This document shows positions 8,958-17,547 of a stretch of 64,000 bases of DNA, piece after piece. Origin of the DNA: Weizmannia acidilactici (GTDB lineage: Bacteria > Bacillota > Bacilli > Bacillales > Bacillaceae_C). The translations under genes and the position numbers were made by a program. A model generated the notes under the pieces. That model made no database searches. It had not been told where the DNA came from and was given only the letters and a program-made list of their open reading frames with translations. Numbering within the stretch: position 1 is the stretch's first letter; every line of letters starts with the position of its first letter. The stretch covers positions 47,559 through 111,558 of the forward strand of contig NZ_BKZP01000007.1 of NCBI RefSeq assembly GCF_008974185.1. The letters are read 5' to 3'.

Positions 8958-9213
8958 TTTTCCGCCCCTATCCTGTTTATAATCATATTTATTTTAACAA
9001 ATGGCCTTTTCCGCAAACAATGCCGGGTAACGGGAAATCCGCCCCGCCATCACGCAGGGACCGGCGAATCATCAACAATAAAATTTACCAGCACCAAGCA
9101 AAAAATCGGGTCCATATGACATATTCCGCGAGCTTCCGCCATATGATCATATCAAGCAGAAAAGTTTGATTTATTCGCCCGGAGGTATATACAAGATTTA
9201 AGGAGGGACACGT

Positions 9214-9378
9214 GTGAGAATTGGAGACCATGTCACTTACAAAGGAGAAACTTGCGGAATCATTTTTATTTACAAAAACGGCTACTTTGAACTGAAAAAG
9301 CCGTACTTCCATCAAATCGTCCTTGCCCACCCTTCGGAGCTCATGGTCTTCGGCGAAGAAACCGGGCGCTGCAGCTAA
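9214..9378 (+). CDS. Small conserved-looking protein, 54 residues
   Basis: Begins at GTG 9214 after a strong AAGGAGGG and ends at TAA 9376-9378. The protein (VRIGDHVTYKGETCGII...) has alternating hydrophobic residues typical of a small beta-barrel, with a KNGYFELKKPYF segment in the middle. No family recognised. Followed immediately by a strong terminator and preceded by a possible TTGATT-16-TATACA promoter, so it is a stand-alone transcript, which supports a real gene. Function unknown. Confidence 0.65.
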   Translation: MRIGDHVTYKGETCGIIFIYKNGYFELKKPYFHQIVLAHPSELMVFGEETGRCS

Positions 9379-9381
9379 CAA

Positions 9382-9416
9382 GACCCGGCCCAACCAGGAG
9401 CCGGGTCCCCTTTTTA
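9382..9416. terminator. Terminator after the 54-residue gene, convergent with dat
   Basis: Stem GACCCGGC/GCCGGGTC followed by CCCTTTTT on the plus strand. It directly abuts the dat stop codon. Confidence 0.8.
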
Positions 9417-10283
9417 TTCCATTGTGCCAGATGCGAGTTGTGCTGAAAGCCCGTTGATTTCCCGTTCAAACGCATGCTGCAGTTTTCTCGTAACCGCACC
9501 CGGGGCCCCGTCTCCAACCATTTTTCCGTCAATTTGCACAATTGGCATCACTTCGGACGTCGTGCTTGTGATAAACACTTCATCCGCCCCCAATAAATCG
9601 TCAACCGTAAATGCTTCTTCCCGGACGGGGATCCCTTGTTTCCGGCAAATATCGAGGAGAACCTGCCTCGTGATCCCGTTCAAAATGAGGTTGGTTGCCG
9701 GATGTGTGGCCAATTCGTCGTTTTTCACGATAAAGACATTGGATGATGAACCTTCCGTCACCGTTTCTCCGCGGTGCTGGATCGCCTCATAGCACCCGTT
9801 TTCCACCGCTTTTTGTTTTGCAAGCACATTGCCGAGCAAATTCAGGCTTTTAATGTCGCAGCGGAGCCATCTAATATCTTCGGAAAGCACCGCTTTTACG
9901 CCTTTCTTCATTTTTTCAAGCGGCCGATCGAGTTCACTCGTATAGGCAACATACGTTGTTTCGCTTTTCTCCGGAAAATGGTGTTTCCGCTTGGCGGCGC
10001 CGCGCGTAAACTGCAAATACACGATTCCCGTGCCGACCCCGTTTGCCTCCACAAGCTTCTCCAATTGCGCGGTCAATTCCTGCGCTGTATACGGGATACG
10101 GAGTGAAAGTTTTTCGGCGCTCAAAAAAAGCCTGTTCAAATGCAATTCATTTGTAAAAAGCCTCCCGTGGTAAACCCTCACCACTTCGTAAATGCCATCC
10201 CCGAACTGATAACCGCGGTCTTCAATATCAATACTTGCATTTTCCCTGTCCATCAGCCTTCCGTTTAAAATCAGTTTCTCCAT
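9414..10283 (-). CDS. dat: D-amino-acid aminotransferase
   Basis: 289 residues, fold-type IV PLP enzyme. The PLP lysine is K145 in CDIKSLNLLGN and the conserved E177 in TVTEGSSSNVF, numbering that matches the classical Bacillus D-amino acid transaminase. It converts D-alanine plus 2-oxoglutarate to pyruvate plus D-glutamate, feeding peptidoglycan synthesis. Cytoplasmic. Lies 18 bp downstream of pepV in the same direction, so the two genes are probably one operon, as in B. subtilis relatives. Confidence 0.92.
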   Translation of the reverse strand: MEKLILNGRLMDRENASIDIEDRGYQFGDGIYEVVRVYHGRLFTNELHLNRLFLSAEKLSLRIPYTAQELTAQLEKLVEANGVGTGIVYLQFTRGAAKRKHHFPEKSETTYVAYTSELDRPLEKMKKGVKAVLSEDIRWLRCDIKSLNLLGNVLAKQKAVENGCYEAIQHRGETVTEGSSSNVFIVKNDELATHPATNLILNGITRQVLLDICRKQGIPVREEAFTVDDLLGADEVFITSTTSEVMPIVQIDGKMVGDGAPGAVTRKLQHAFEREINGLSAQLASGTME

Positions 10284-10301
10284 CTCGAAACCCCTTTGTC
10301 A

Positions 10302-11729
10302 TTATTTTTGCTGTTGCTTTCCCGCCAATTCATAAATCGCCTGCGCATAAATCGCTGTTGCTTTGAGCAGATCTTCCACATACATGTATTCATTCTTTTG
10401 ATGCATCACATCTTCGCGCCCCGGGAACAGCGCCCCGAACGCCACGCCTTTATCGAGCGCGCGCGCATATGTACCGCCGCCGATCGCCAGCAGTTCGGCT
10501 TTTTCTCCGGTTTGCTCTTCGTATACTTTTTGAAGCGTTTTGATCAATGGATCATTTTTGTCGACATGATGTGGTTTGCTATCCGAAAAATTGCCGAAAA
10601 GCAACCCGTCCTCTTTCAATTTCGACTCAATTTTCGTTTTTCCTGCTTCAATATCAAAAGTAACGGGATAGCGCATATTTAATCCTATGCGTCCGCCCTT
10701 TTCCCGATGATAGTTCATAATGCCAACATTGATAGTCAAATCCCCCGAAATGTCATCCTCATACTGGATGCCGAAGTTTTCGCCGCGCGACTTGTCAAAA
10801 AATTGGTTCAACGTCCCGATAAATTTGGCGCCTTGCGAATCCAGTCCAAACCGGCTTAAAAAATTCGCCAGGTAAAGTCCTGCACTCTTCCCGTTCCGCG
10901 GTTCGGCGCCGTGGGCCGATATGCCTTCCAATTTTAAAATCAATACGCCACCATCCACAAAATCCTTACCCGAAAGGCCTGTTTCCTTTTGATAATCCTG
11001 GAACTTCTGCAAAAGTTCCGCTTGTTCGCCGCGGATGGTCAAATGGGCTTCGGCATAATCCGGCACCATATTGTAACGGCGCCCCGATTCAAAAGACAAA
11101 ATTTCTGCAAACGCCTGCGTATCTTCTTTCATTTGCGGCTCCTGAATGATATCAAAATCGGAAATTCCTTTTTCCGCGTAAATAATCGGAAAGTCTGCAT
11201 CCGGCGAAAATCCGATGGCAGGCATTTCCTCATGCGCAAAATAATAGTCCATGCATCTCCAGTCGCTTTCTTCGTCCGTACCGACAATGAGGCGCACCCT
11301 TTTTTCAAGCGGCAGCCCGAGTTCTTTCACAATTTTCATCCCGTAATAAGCTGCCATTGTCGGGCCTTTGTCGTCACTGGAGCCGCGTGCATAAATTTTT
11401 CCGTCTTTTACAATCCCGCTGTACGGATCGACAGTCCAGCCATCCCCTTCCGGTACGACATCGACATGCCCGAGGATCCCGACGATTTCTTTTCCCGAAC
11501 CCATTTCAATATGCCCGGCCAGGTTTCCGGCGTTTTTTGTTGTAAAACCGTCCTTATCACCCAAGTCCAGCATATACTGCAGCGCATCTTTCACCCCCCG
11601 GCCAAGCGGGGCTTCATCCGTCGCGTGTTCTTCATCCAGGACGCTCCTGATTTTCAAAATCCCTTGCAGGTCTTGAATGAGATCGTCTTTTCGTTTTAAC
11701 ACTTCATCCATCCACTTGATATCGGCCAT
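10302..11729 (-). CDS. pepV: M20-family dipeptidase PepV
   Basis: 475 residues, zinc dipeptidase of the M20 family. Metal and catalytic residues seen: H88-x-D90 in GHVDVVPEGDGW, the bridging Asp in GSSDDKGP near 119-120, and the general-base Glu in GTDEESDW near 153-154. The inserted lid domain typical of PepV follows. It hydrolyses dipeptides in the cytosol, including beta-Ala and D-Ala dipeptides in some species, which fits co-transcription with dat. GGAGGGAAAACC precedes the ATG. Confidence 0.92.
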   Translation of the reverse strand: MADIKWMDEVLKRKDDLIQDLQGILKIRSVLDEEHATDEAPLGRGVKDALQYMLDLGDKDGFTTKNAGNLAGHIEMGSGKEIVGILGHVDVVPEGDGWTVDPYSGIVKDGKIYARGSSDDKGPTMAAYYGMKIVKELGLPLEKRVRLIVGTDEESDWRCMDYYFAHEEMPAIGFSPDADFPIIYAEKGISDFDIIQEPQMKEDTQAFAEILSFESGRRYNMVPDYAEAHLTIRGEQAELLQKFQDYQKETGLSGKDFVDGGVLILKLEGISAHGAEPRNGKSAGLYLANFLSRFGLDSQGAKFIGTLNQFFDKSRGENFGIQYEDDISGDLTINVGIMNYHREKGGRIGLNMRYPVTFDIEAGKTKIESKLKEDGLLFGNFSDSKPHHVDKNDPLIKTLQKVYEEQTGEKAELLAIGGGTYARALDKGVAFGALFPGREDVMHQKNEYMYVEDLLKATAIYAQAIYELAGKQQQK

Positions 11730-11838
11730 GGTTTTCCCTCCTTTTTATAAACCATATCGCTCTTATTTTACTTCTTTTTTATTTTTTATAAAATAACATT
11801 ATAGGCGAAAATCGCTAATCTTGGAAGTACGCCTTAAA

Positions 11839-11852
11839 AGAAAGCGCTACCA
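11839..11852. promoter_or_regulatory. Possible cre (CcpA) site
   Basis: AGAAAGCGCTACCA matches the cre consensus TGWAANCGNTNWCA at all but the first position (and one weak position). It lies between divergent pepV and ytzE; which gene it would control is unclear. Confidence 0.45.
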
Positions 11853-11908
11853 ATTGTGTTCATAAATCAGGGTGACACTACATATTGTGTAGTAACCCAC
11901 TAAAATAT

Positions 11909-11937
11909 TTGTCAATTCTCACAAAAAGAGTTACAAT
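11909..11937 (+). promoter_or_regulatory. Sigma-A promoter of ytzE
   Basis: TTGTCA, 17-bp spacer, TACAAT. A second TATAAT-like stretch follows directly. Confidence 0.65.
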
Positions 11938-12073
11938 ATAATTGTTTGACATCTTAGAAAAAAATTTATGAAGAAAAGGGGTTGTCTGAACGGTAAAAGT
12001 TTCCTAAAACCTTATCATGTTGTGAAGCTGTTTGTCGTCTTTGTCTTTGGAAAAAAGATGAGGGAGTGGTATT

Positions 12074-12295
12074 TTGAAACCATCAACAGACCGCATGCTT
12101 ACTCGTATTAAATCGATTTATGTGTTTATTAAAGAGAAAGGGACAGTGACGACCCAGGAACTGGTGGATGAGTTCGGCATCACTCCTCGCACGATTCAAA
12201 GAGATTTGAATGTGCTGGCATACAACGACTTAGTCAAAAGCACACACAGAGGGATATGGACAACAACCGATAAGAAAGTTAAGATGTCATCTTAA
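12074..12295 (+). CDS. ytzE: DeoR-type helix-turn-helix protein YtzE
   Basis: 73 residues consisting of little more than a DeoR-family winged-helix DNA-binding domain: TTQELVDEFGITPRTIQRDL (about residues 26-45) is the helix-turn-helix. There is no sugar-binding domain, so it is a stand-alone DNA binder or a co-regulator. Starts with TTG after GAGGGAGTGG. Own promoter and terminator. Target genes are unknown; B. subtilis YtzE is also small and uncharacterised. Confidence 0.8.
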   Translation: MKPSTDRMLTRIKSIYVFIKEKGTVTTQELVDEFGITPRTIQRDLNVLAYNDLVKSTHRGIWTTTDKKVKMSS

Positions 12296-12318
12296 AGAAA
12301 GAAACAAAACATATTTGG

Positions 12319-12352
12319 AAAGCGGCAGCGGACAAATGCATTGCCGCTTTTG
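12319..12352. terminator. Terminator of ytzE
   Basis: Stem AAAGCGGCA/TGCCGCTTT with a loop of about 14 bases; T-rich on the plus strand. Confidence 0.65.
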
Positions 12353-12357
12353 GCATG

Positions 12358-12756
12358 TTACGGGCTCTTTCGGTACAGCTCCAAGAGCGCCATTTCCGCC
12401 TCCGTCAATTCACGGTACGCCCCTGGCCCGAGTTATGCGTCCAGCATCATGGGCCCGATTGACAGCCTTTTTAAATTTCCCACTTTTTCCCAACCGCTTT
12501 GAACATCCGCTTCACATGATGGCATTTTCCTTCCGTAATCGTTCGTTCGATTTCTGAAATTTCTCCTGTTATTAAAATTTTTAGTTCAGCCGATTTTTCC
12601 GTATAACCATCATCAAGGAGAACACTGTTAAGGAAAATGCCAGCATCTTCTTCGCCGGCCCTGCCTTGATAACCGCGATACGTTTTTGGGACATGCTTTT
12701 TGCGTTTTGTCAAAAACTTAGCAAGCCTCTTGCCCGATCCCCCATTTCTGTTTGTG
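12358..12756 (-). pseudogene. rsuA: C-terminal remnant of 16S rRNA pseudouridine synthase RsuA
   Basis: The minus strand encodes the C-terminal half of an RsuA-type pseudouridine synthase: KKHVPKTYRG, then LLDDGYTEKSAELKIL and EISEIERTITEGKCHHVKRMF, then in another frame KRLSIGPMMLD and GAYRELTEAEMALL. A one-base deletion near 12483 (G-K-K-W where G-K-K-V-G-N is expected) shifts frame, and TAA interrupts the segment after M-L-D-A. The S4 domain and catalytic Asp region are absent; the sequence ends near 12756 where another small gene begins. The enzyme normally modifies U516 of 16S rRNA. Confidence 0.8.
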
Positions 12757-12812
12757 CCCCCTGCACGATTTTCGCATAATCTGGAGTATCCCGCTTGATA
12801 GGAGTGAACCGT

Positions 12813-12971
12813 ATGAACTGCCAAATGGATCCTGCCCTGGCGCAGATGCTCCGGGAAATCATCCGTCAGCTGGATGAACTGGACAAACGGCTGAACAGGA
12901 CGAATTTGCGTATTACGCAAATCGAACATTACATCCTCTATTTACAAGAACAGGATATATTGCCACGGTAA
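12813..12971 (+). CDS. Small helical protein, 52 residues
   Basis: ATG at 12813 after ATAGGAGTG, stop at 12969-12971. The protein has regularly spaced Leu/Ile (MLREIIRQLDELDKRLNRTN...) and is predicted to be one long amphipathic helix or coiled coil. One Cys near the N-terminus. No family recognised. It lies where the rsuA remnant is truncated. Good ribosome site and heptad pattern support a real gene; function unknown. Confidence 0.55.
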   Translation: MNCQMDPALAQMLREIIRQLDELDKRLNRTNLRITQIEHYILYLQEQDILPR

Positions 12972-13007
12972 GGAGGAGGAAAAAGTGGTCCCCCTCCGCA
13001 TTTCTTT

Positions 13008-14633
13008 TTACCGCATGTGGAGGAGTGCCTTTACCCTTTGTACCCTGACCCCAAACAGTTTGTCGGCAAGCCTCGATTTTAAGCCGAGGTAGGCGTACAC
13101 GGCGGCACCGGCCAATGCGCAGATCACAACGATTAAAAAGGCATGCCATCTTGAGGACGGGGAGATGGCAAGCGTCAATCCTTTGTAGATGACGCCCACC
13201 ACCGCCAGCATAACGGCGTTAAAAATCAAAATCAGGATCGTGCGCCGGATCACCGTCCGGTACGGATAGGCGGCAAAAACTTTAATCACGATAAAGCTGA
13301 TCAGGATGGACGCCATATACCCGATCGCCGTCGCATAAACCGCGCCGATAATCCCGTACATCTTAATTAACGGGATATTCAAGCTTAGTTTAAAAAGCAG
13401 CCCGACAAGGAGGCTCAAAATCGTCCAGCGCTGTTCATTAATCCCTTGCATGATTGCGGCCGTAACGGAATAGAGAGAAAACAAAATCGCGACAGGTGCA
13501 TAATGCATGAGCACACTGACCGAAATGGCGTTGTCCGTATTGTAAAAAATCGCAAAAATTGGCCTGGCCAACAGCGACATCCCGAGCGCGGCCGGCACCG
13601 TAATAAATAAAAGGACCTGCAGCGTTTGGTCGACGGAACGGATCAGCATATCCCGCTGCCTTTTCGCAAATGCTTCCGTGATCATCGGGACGAGTGTCAT
13701 CGAAAAAGCGGTGGCAAGCGATACCGGAATAATGACCAACTTATGTGACTGGAAGTTTAAAATCCCAAGCTGCGTTTCCCACACTTTCCCGAGATTGATC
13801 GCTTCCATCCCGCGTTTCACCGTCAGCTGGTCAATCATTTGGTAAAGAGAATTGGCGATCCCGACGAACACGAACGGCAGCGCCGAAAGAATAATTTCTT
13901 TGTACATACTGAATACCGAAACATGCATTGTTCCCCTGTCCTGTTTCAAAAGCCGATCAAGGTGCGGCTTGCGCTTGACCCAGTACCAAATCAGAATGAG
14001 GAGGCTTGCAATACCTCCGACAAAAGCAGCAAAAGTCGCCGCGCTGATCGCGGATACGATGCTGCCGTGCAGGACATGCAAGATCACATATGCGCCGATC
14101 AGCATAAACAAAATCCGGACAAACTGCTCCACCACCTGCGAAACAGCGGAAGGCCCCATCGACTGGTGGCCCTGGAAAAAGCCGCGGATCAGACTCATCA
14201 CCGGAATAATGATCAGCGCAAAACTGACCGCACGGATAACTGTTGTCACATCGGCTTTTGTAAATGCTTGTGCATCCTGTTTCCCGGCCATTGCCAAATC
14301 CGTAAAATATGGAGCAAAAATATACATCACAAGGAAGCCCAAAATGCCGGTCGCAAGCATCAAATACACGCTTGTCCTGAAGAGTTTGCGGCTGACCGCA
14401 TATTCTTCGAGCGCATTATACTTTGCTACATATTTTGCAACAGCAAGCGGGACGCCTGCCGTGGAAATGCTGATAAAAATATTGTAAGGGACGTATCCAA
14501 ACTGGTACAGTGCCTCAGGACCCGAGCCGCCGACAATCGCATCAAATGGGATAACATAAAACACCCCGAGAATTTTCGAAATAATGGTCCCAAGCGTCAA
14601 AATAAACGTGCCCCGCAACAAATTTGAAGACAT
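13008..14633 (-). CDS. ytgP: MurJ/SpoVB-family lipid II flippase YtgP
   Basis: 541 residues with about 14 hydrophobic segments, MOP/MATE exporter superfamily, polysaccharide-biosynthesis (SpoVB/MurJ) subfamily. It begins LLRGTFILTLGTIISKILGV, the characteristic first helix with conserved S-K. YtgP/Amj-type flippases move lipid II across the cytoplasmic membrane for peptidoglycan synthesis. Start MSSNLLRG is chosen because GGAAGGG lies upstream; the frame is open further but without a ribosome site. Own promoter at 14708-14736. Length matches the family. Confidence 0.9.
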   Translation of the reverse strand: MSSNLLRGTFILTLGTIISKILGVFYVIPFDAIVGGSGPEALYQFGYVPYNIFISISTAGVPLAVAKYVAKYNALEEYAVSRKLFRTSVYLMLATGILGFLVMYIFAPYFTDLAMAGKQDAQAFTKADVTTVIRAVSFALIIIPVMSLIRGFFQGHQSMGPSAVSQVVEQFVRILFMLIGAYVILHVLHGSIVSAISAATFAAFVGGIASLLILIWYWVKRKPHLDRLLKQDRGTMHVSVFSMYKEIILSALPFVFVGIANSLYQMIDQLTVKRGMEAINLGKVWETQLGILNFQSHKLVIIPVSLATAFSMTLVPMITEAFAKRQRDMLIRSVDQTLQVLLFITVPAALGMSLLARPIFAIFYNTDNAISVSVLMHYAPVAILFSLYSVTAAIMQGINEQRWTILSLLVGLLFKLSLNIPLIKMYGIIGAVYATAIGYMASILISFIVIKVFAAYPYRTVIRRTILILIFNAVMLAVVGVIYKGLTLAISPSSRWHAFLIVVICALAGAAVYAYLGLKSRLADKLFGVRVQRVKALLHMR

Positions 14634-14707
14634 AGAATCCCTTCCCGACCGAAATGATCTTCCGGCCGCCCATATACGGACGGACCTTTTTTCACACACT
14701 ATAATGT

Positions 14708-14736
14708 AGTGTACCGCGAACGCCTTCACTTGACAA
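14708..14736 (-). promoter_or_regulatory. Sigma-A promoter of ytgP
   Basis: On the minus strand TTGTCA, 17-bp spacer, TACACT, about 75 bp before the ytgP start. Confidence 0.55.
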
Positions 14737-14794
14737 TTTTTTTATGAAGAAATTTTTCCGGCATTTTGCGGCAGTTGTTTCTGCAAATCAAGAT

Positions 14795-14823
14795 TTGCAC
14801 AGACATTCCTTATATTTTACAAT
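14795..14823 (+). promoter_or_regulatory. Sigma-A promoter of ytfP
   Basis: TTGCAC, 17-bp spacer, TACAAT, ending about 32 bp before the ytfP start. Confidence 0.6.
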
Positions 14824-14855
14824 AATGTGGACAAAAAAGTAAAAGAGGTTTGGAC

Positions 14856-16121
14856 ATGAAAAGCGATTATGATGTCATTGTAGTGGGCGGCGGGCCTGCG
14901 GGGTTAATGGCCGCAATTGCAGCAGGGGAAACAAAGAGCCGCACGCTTCTTGTGGATAAAGGCAATAAACTGGGCCGGAAGCTGGCCATTTCCGGCGGCG
15001 GCCGCTGCAATGTGACAAACCGACTGCCGATAGATGAAATCGTGAAAAATATCCCGGGAAACGGACGCTTTCTTTACAGCGCATTTTCCGTTTTCAATAA
15101 TGAAGATATCATTGCTTTTTTTGAAAAACTCGGCGTAGCCCTCAAGGAAGAAGACCACGGACGAATGTTTCCGGTTTCGAATAAAGCCCAGTCGGTTGTC
15201 GATGCCCTATTGAAAAAGTTAAAAGAACTGCATGTTGAGATCAAGGTAAATTCCCCGGTGAAAAAAGTATTGTTTGAAAACGGTGCGGCGGTGGGCATCC
15301 TGCTTGAAAGCGGCGGGAAAATCCGGGCAAAAGCAGTGATTGTCGCATCAGGCGGCAAATCCGTTCCGCAGACCGGGTCAACAGGCGACGGCTACCCGTG
15401 GGCGAAAGAAGCCGGTCATACCATTACCGAACTGTTCCCGACTGAAGTGCCGGTCACATCGGACGAACCGTTTATCCGCGACAAGACGCTCCAGGGCCTC
15501 TCGCTCCGCAATGTCGGCGTGAGCGTACTGAATCCAAAAGGAAAACCGATCATCACCCATCAAATGGATATGCTGTTTACCCATTTTGGCGTTAGCGGAC
15601 CGGCCGTCCTCCGCTGCAGCCAGTTTGTCGTAAAAGCGATGAAAAAGTGGAAGCTTGATCATGTAGAAATGTCTATTGATGCAATGCCTGAAAAAAATGA
15701 AGAACAAATTTTTCAAGAACTTACCAAGGCGGATCCGAGGAAAGCAATCAAAAATGGACTAAAAGGGTTTTTACCGGAAAGATATTTGCTATTTTTACTT
15801 GAAAAAAGCGGTATAGACCTGAACGCTCCCGCTTACGCCGTTTCCCGCGAGGCACTGCGCACGCTCGCCGGGGAAATGAAGCATTTCCGCTTCCGGGTGA
15901 ACGGGACACTGCCGCTTGAAAAAGCTTTTGTAACGGGCGGCGGCGTATCCGTCAGAGAAATCGAGCCGAAGACAATGGCCTCAAAGCTCATGCCCGGGCT
16001 TTATTTTTGCGGCGAGGTGCTTGATATTTACGGTTACACAGGCGGCTACAACATTACTGCCGCGCTTGTCACGGGCCGCCTTGCCGGAATGAGTGCCGGC
16101 ACCTATGCTTTACAAAAGTGA
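14856..16121 (+). CDS. ytfP: HI0933-family flavoprotein YtfP (NAD(P)/FAD-dependent oxidoreductase)
   Basis: 421 residues. N-terminal FAD-binding [10 protein letters not shown] at residues 11-20, a second flavin segment [16 protein letters not shown] at about 47-62 (signature of the HI0933/YhiN family), and the C-terminal [19 protein letters not shown] that closes the flavin site. Predicted cytosolic flavoprotein; the substrate is unknown. Start ATG 14856 follows AGAGGT at 6 bases; a TTG two codons earlier is less well placed. Divergent from ytgP, with its own promoter and terminator. Confidence 0.88.
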   Translation: MKSDYDVIVVGGGPAGLMAAIAAGETKSRTLLVDKGNKLGRKLAISGGGRCNVTNRLPIDEIVKNIPGNGRFLYSAFSVFNNEDIIAFFEKLGVALKEEDHGRMFPVSNKAQSVVDALLKKLKELHVEIKVNSPVKKVLFENGAAVGILLESGGKIRAKAVIVASGGKSVPQTGSTGDGYPWAKEAGHTITELFPTEVPVTSDEPFIRDKTLQGLSLRNVGVSVLNPKGKPIITHQMDMLFTHFGVSGPAVLRCSQFVVKAMKKWKLDHVEMSIDAMPEKNEEQIFQELTKADPRKAIKNGLKGFLPERYLLFLLEKSGIDLNAPAYAVSREALRTLAGEMKHFRFRVNGTLPLEKAFVTGGGVSVREIEPKTMASKLMPGLYFCGEVLDIYGYTGGYNITAALVTGRLAGMSAGTYALQK

Positions 16122-16125
16122 AAAT

Positions 16126-16160
16126 TCGGGGCTGCCCAATGGTTAAGGCAGCCTCGTTTG
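16126..16160 (+). terminator. Terminator of ytfP
   Basis: Stem GGCTGCC/GGCAGCC with a 10-base loop followed by TCGTTT. Confidence 0.65.
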
Positions 16161-16215
16161 ATATGTTTTTAAAGACACATTGCCTGAAATGTTTGCTGTT
16201 CCAAAATCCCCGAAA

Positions 16216-16398
16216 TCATTTATGGTACAGGATCATGGCTGAAAAGCAGTAAATTTGCTCATCGCCGGGTTCCATCATGGCCGCAATATTGTATTTAATG
16301 TCAATGAGCTGATCTTCATCCATTTTTTGCAAAAACTCGTTCATGCTTTCTTCAAGGTCTTTTTCATGCTCGCAGTCGAAAAGCTTTACTTGCACCAT
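16216..16398 (-). CDS. cse60: Sporulation protein Cse60
   Basis: Exactly 60 residues from MVQVKLFDCEHEKDLEES, ending EQIYCFSAMILYHK, the pattern of B. subtilis Cse60, a small protein expressed in the mother cell under sigma E. The ATG follows AAAGGAGGGATCACA, a near-perfect ribosome site; upstream in-frame codons are not used. Acidic and soluble. It lies downstream of two small membrane-protein genes on the same strand, with a 48-bp gap. Its presence indicates a spore former. Biochemical role unknown. Confidence 0.85.
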   Translation of the reverse strand: MVQVKLFDCEHEKDLEESMNEFLQKMDEDQLIDIKYNIAAMMEPGDEQIYCFSAMILYHK

Positions 16399-16446
16399 TG
16401 TGATCCCTCCTTTATTAGGATCCATTCTTTCCAATTTCAGAACATT

Positions 16447-16950
16447 TTAAACTGAATCTTCAATTTTTAAGACCCATTTTGAAAAAGAAAAAAATAACGG
16501 GAAACTAAGGCAGTATATAAGGAATGAGCAGAAAAGGTTCCACCCATTCAAATAATGGAACACGCCGAACAAATCGGAAATGCCTTCCAGTATCGTAGAA
16601 GCGGAAATCCAGGCCAACAGGTAAAAAATTTTAAACTGCTTTGATAAAAACCTCGGCAAAAACATTTTCAGTAAATTGATAAATATATAGCCATATAAAA
16701 TGTACACCGAAAAATACATAATGATATCGAATAATTCATGCCGGTGGGAATCAAATGTGTCATAAAAATTTCCAGGGTACGTGACGCCGATGACTTCATC
16801 GGCAAAACAGGAAACAGCCGAGAAAAACAAACCGGTCGTGATACCAGCTGTGCGTGATACGGATTTTGGCAAAATCCATACGGCAAAAATGAGTGCAGCA
16901 AGGGATACAAGGACATAAATTTCATTTTGGTCAAATCGTTCAGGAAGCAT
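16447..16950 (-). CDS. Small integral membrane protein (CBO0543-like?)
   Basis: 167 residues with about five hydrophobic helices. Starts at MLPERFDQNEIY after AAGGGGGCGG, overlapping the end of the preceding gene by 11 bases, so the two are translationally coupled. A conserved-looking polar loop, FADEVIGVTYPGNFYDTFDSHRHELFD, lies between helices 2 and 3 and is rich in acids and histidine. It resembles the CBO0543-type proteins found in tandem in Bacillus genomes, but I am not certain of the family. Function unknown. Confidence 0.6.
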   Translation of the reverse strand: MLPERFDQNEIYVLVSLAALIFAVWILPKSVSRTAGITTGLFFSAVSCFADEVIGVTYPGNFYDTFDSHRHELFDIIMYFSVYILYGYIFINLLKMFLPRFLSKQFKIFYLLAWISASTILEGISDLFGVFHYLNGWNLFCSFLIYCLSFPLFFSFSKWVLKIEDSV

Positions 16951-17413
16951 TCTGGGCCGCCCCCTTTTTTCCAAAAAGCTTAAATAGCACATCCCCGGTA
17001 TGGGCTGCAGCAAGCCCGAAAAAAAAGAAAACAAACAAATACCTCCAGGACCATTCCCGTGCAAACAGGACGCCGGAAAATTGCAATACCGCCAAATAGG
17101 CCGCAAATACGGGGAAGAAAGCGGCTGTTGTTCCGGATTTCAATGCAGGAAACTTTGTTCGATGCCAAAAATGTAAATAAAGGAGAAACAAGAACGGGAA
17201 CTGAAACAGGATGAGCTGTCTTGAAATAAAAATGATCGGTATATGGCGGTCATGGATCCAGCGCAGATTAAGTTCCATTATCCTCAGGATATTGACCGTC
17301 CAGCAGTAAAGCCATAAGTAAAGCCCCATTGTTTTCAGTTTTTCTTTTTTGGCCGTACGACAACAAAATAAGAACAGAACAACCCCTGCAAAAACTGGGA
17401 ATAAAATGACCAT
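16940..17413 (-). CDS. Small integral membrane protein
   Basis: 157 residues if started at MVILFPVFAGVV, where GGGGA lies 8 bases upstream; MLNIYF, 13 codons earlier, is an alternative. Hydrophobic throughout, with about five membrane segments and W/R-rich loops (NLRWIHDRHIP, HFWHRTKFP). Paired with the next gene by an 11-base overlap. Similar size and topology suggest the two arose by duplication or act as a heteromer. No family named with confidence. Confidence 0.6.
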   Translation of the reverse strand: MVILFPVFAGVVLFLFCCRTAKKEKLKTMGLYLWLYCWTVNILRIMELNLRWIHDRHIPIIFISRQLILFQFPFLFLLYLHFWHRTKFPALKSGTTAAFFPVFAAYLAVLQFSGVLFAREWSWRYLFVFFFFGLAAAHTGDVLFKLFGKKGAAQNAS

Positions 17414-17494
17414 TTGCCCGTTCCCCTTTTTTATGAAATAAATGTTAAGCATAGTTTGCCGTTTCCTATGAAAAATTATGAATCTGCCTTCATA

Positions 17495-17541
17495 TAAAAA
17501 ACAGGCCTTGCAGCCCAATCGATGCAAAGGCCTGTTTTTTA
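17495..17541. terminator. Terminator of leuS
   Basis: Stem ACAGGCCTTTGCA/TGCAAGGCCTGT on the minus strand with a 10-base loop and T6 after it; A-rich on the other side, so it may work both ways. Confidence 0.85.
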
Positions 17542-17547
17542 AAGCGG

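Larger units (their letters stand above)
11730..12073. other. Intergenic region pepV / ytzE with regulatory signals
   Basis: No gene. Contains a CcpA-like site at 11839-11852, a short inverted repeat at 11877-11893 (ACTACA/TGTAGT) and the ytzE promoter at 11909-11937. About 135 bp of untranslated leader separate that promoter from ytzE. Confidence 0.6.
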
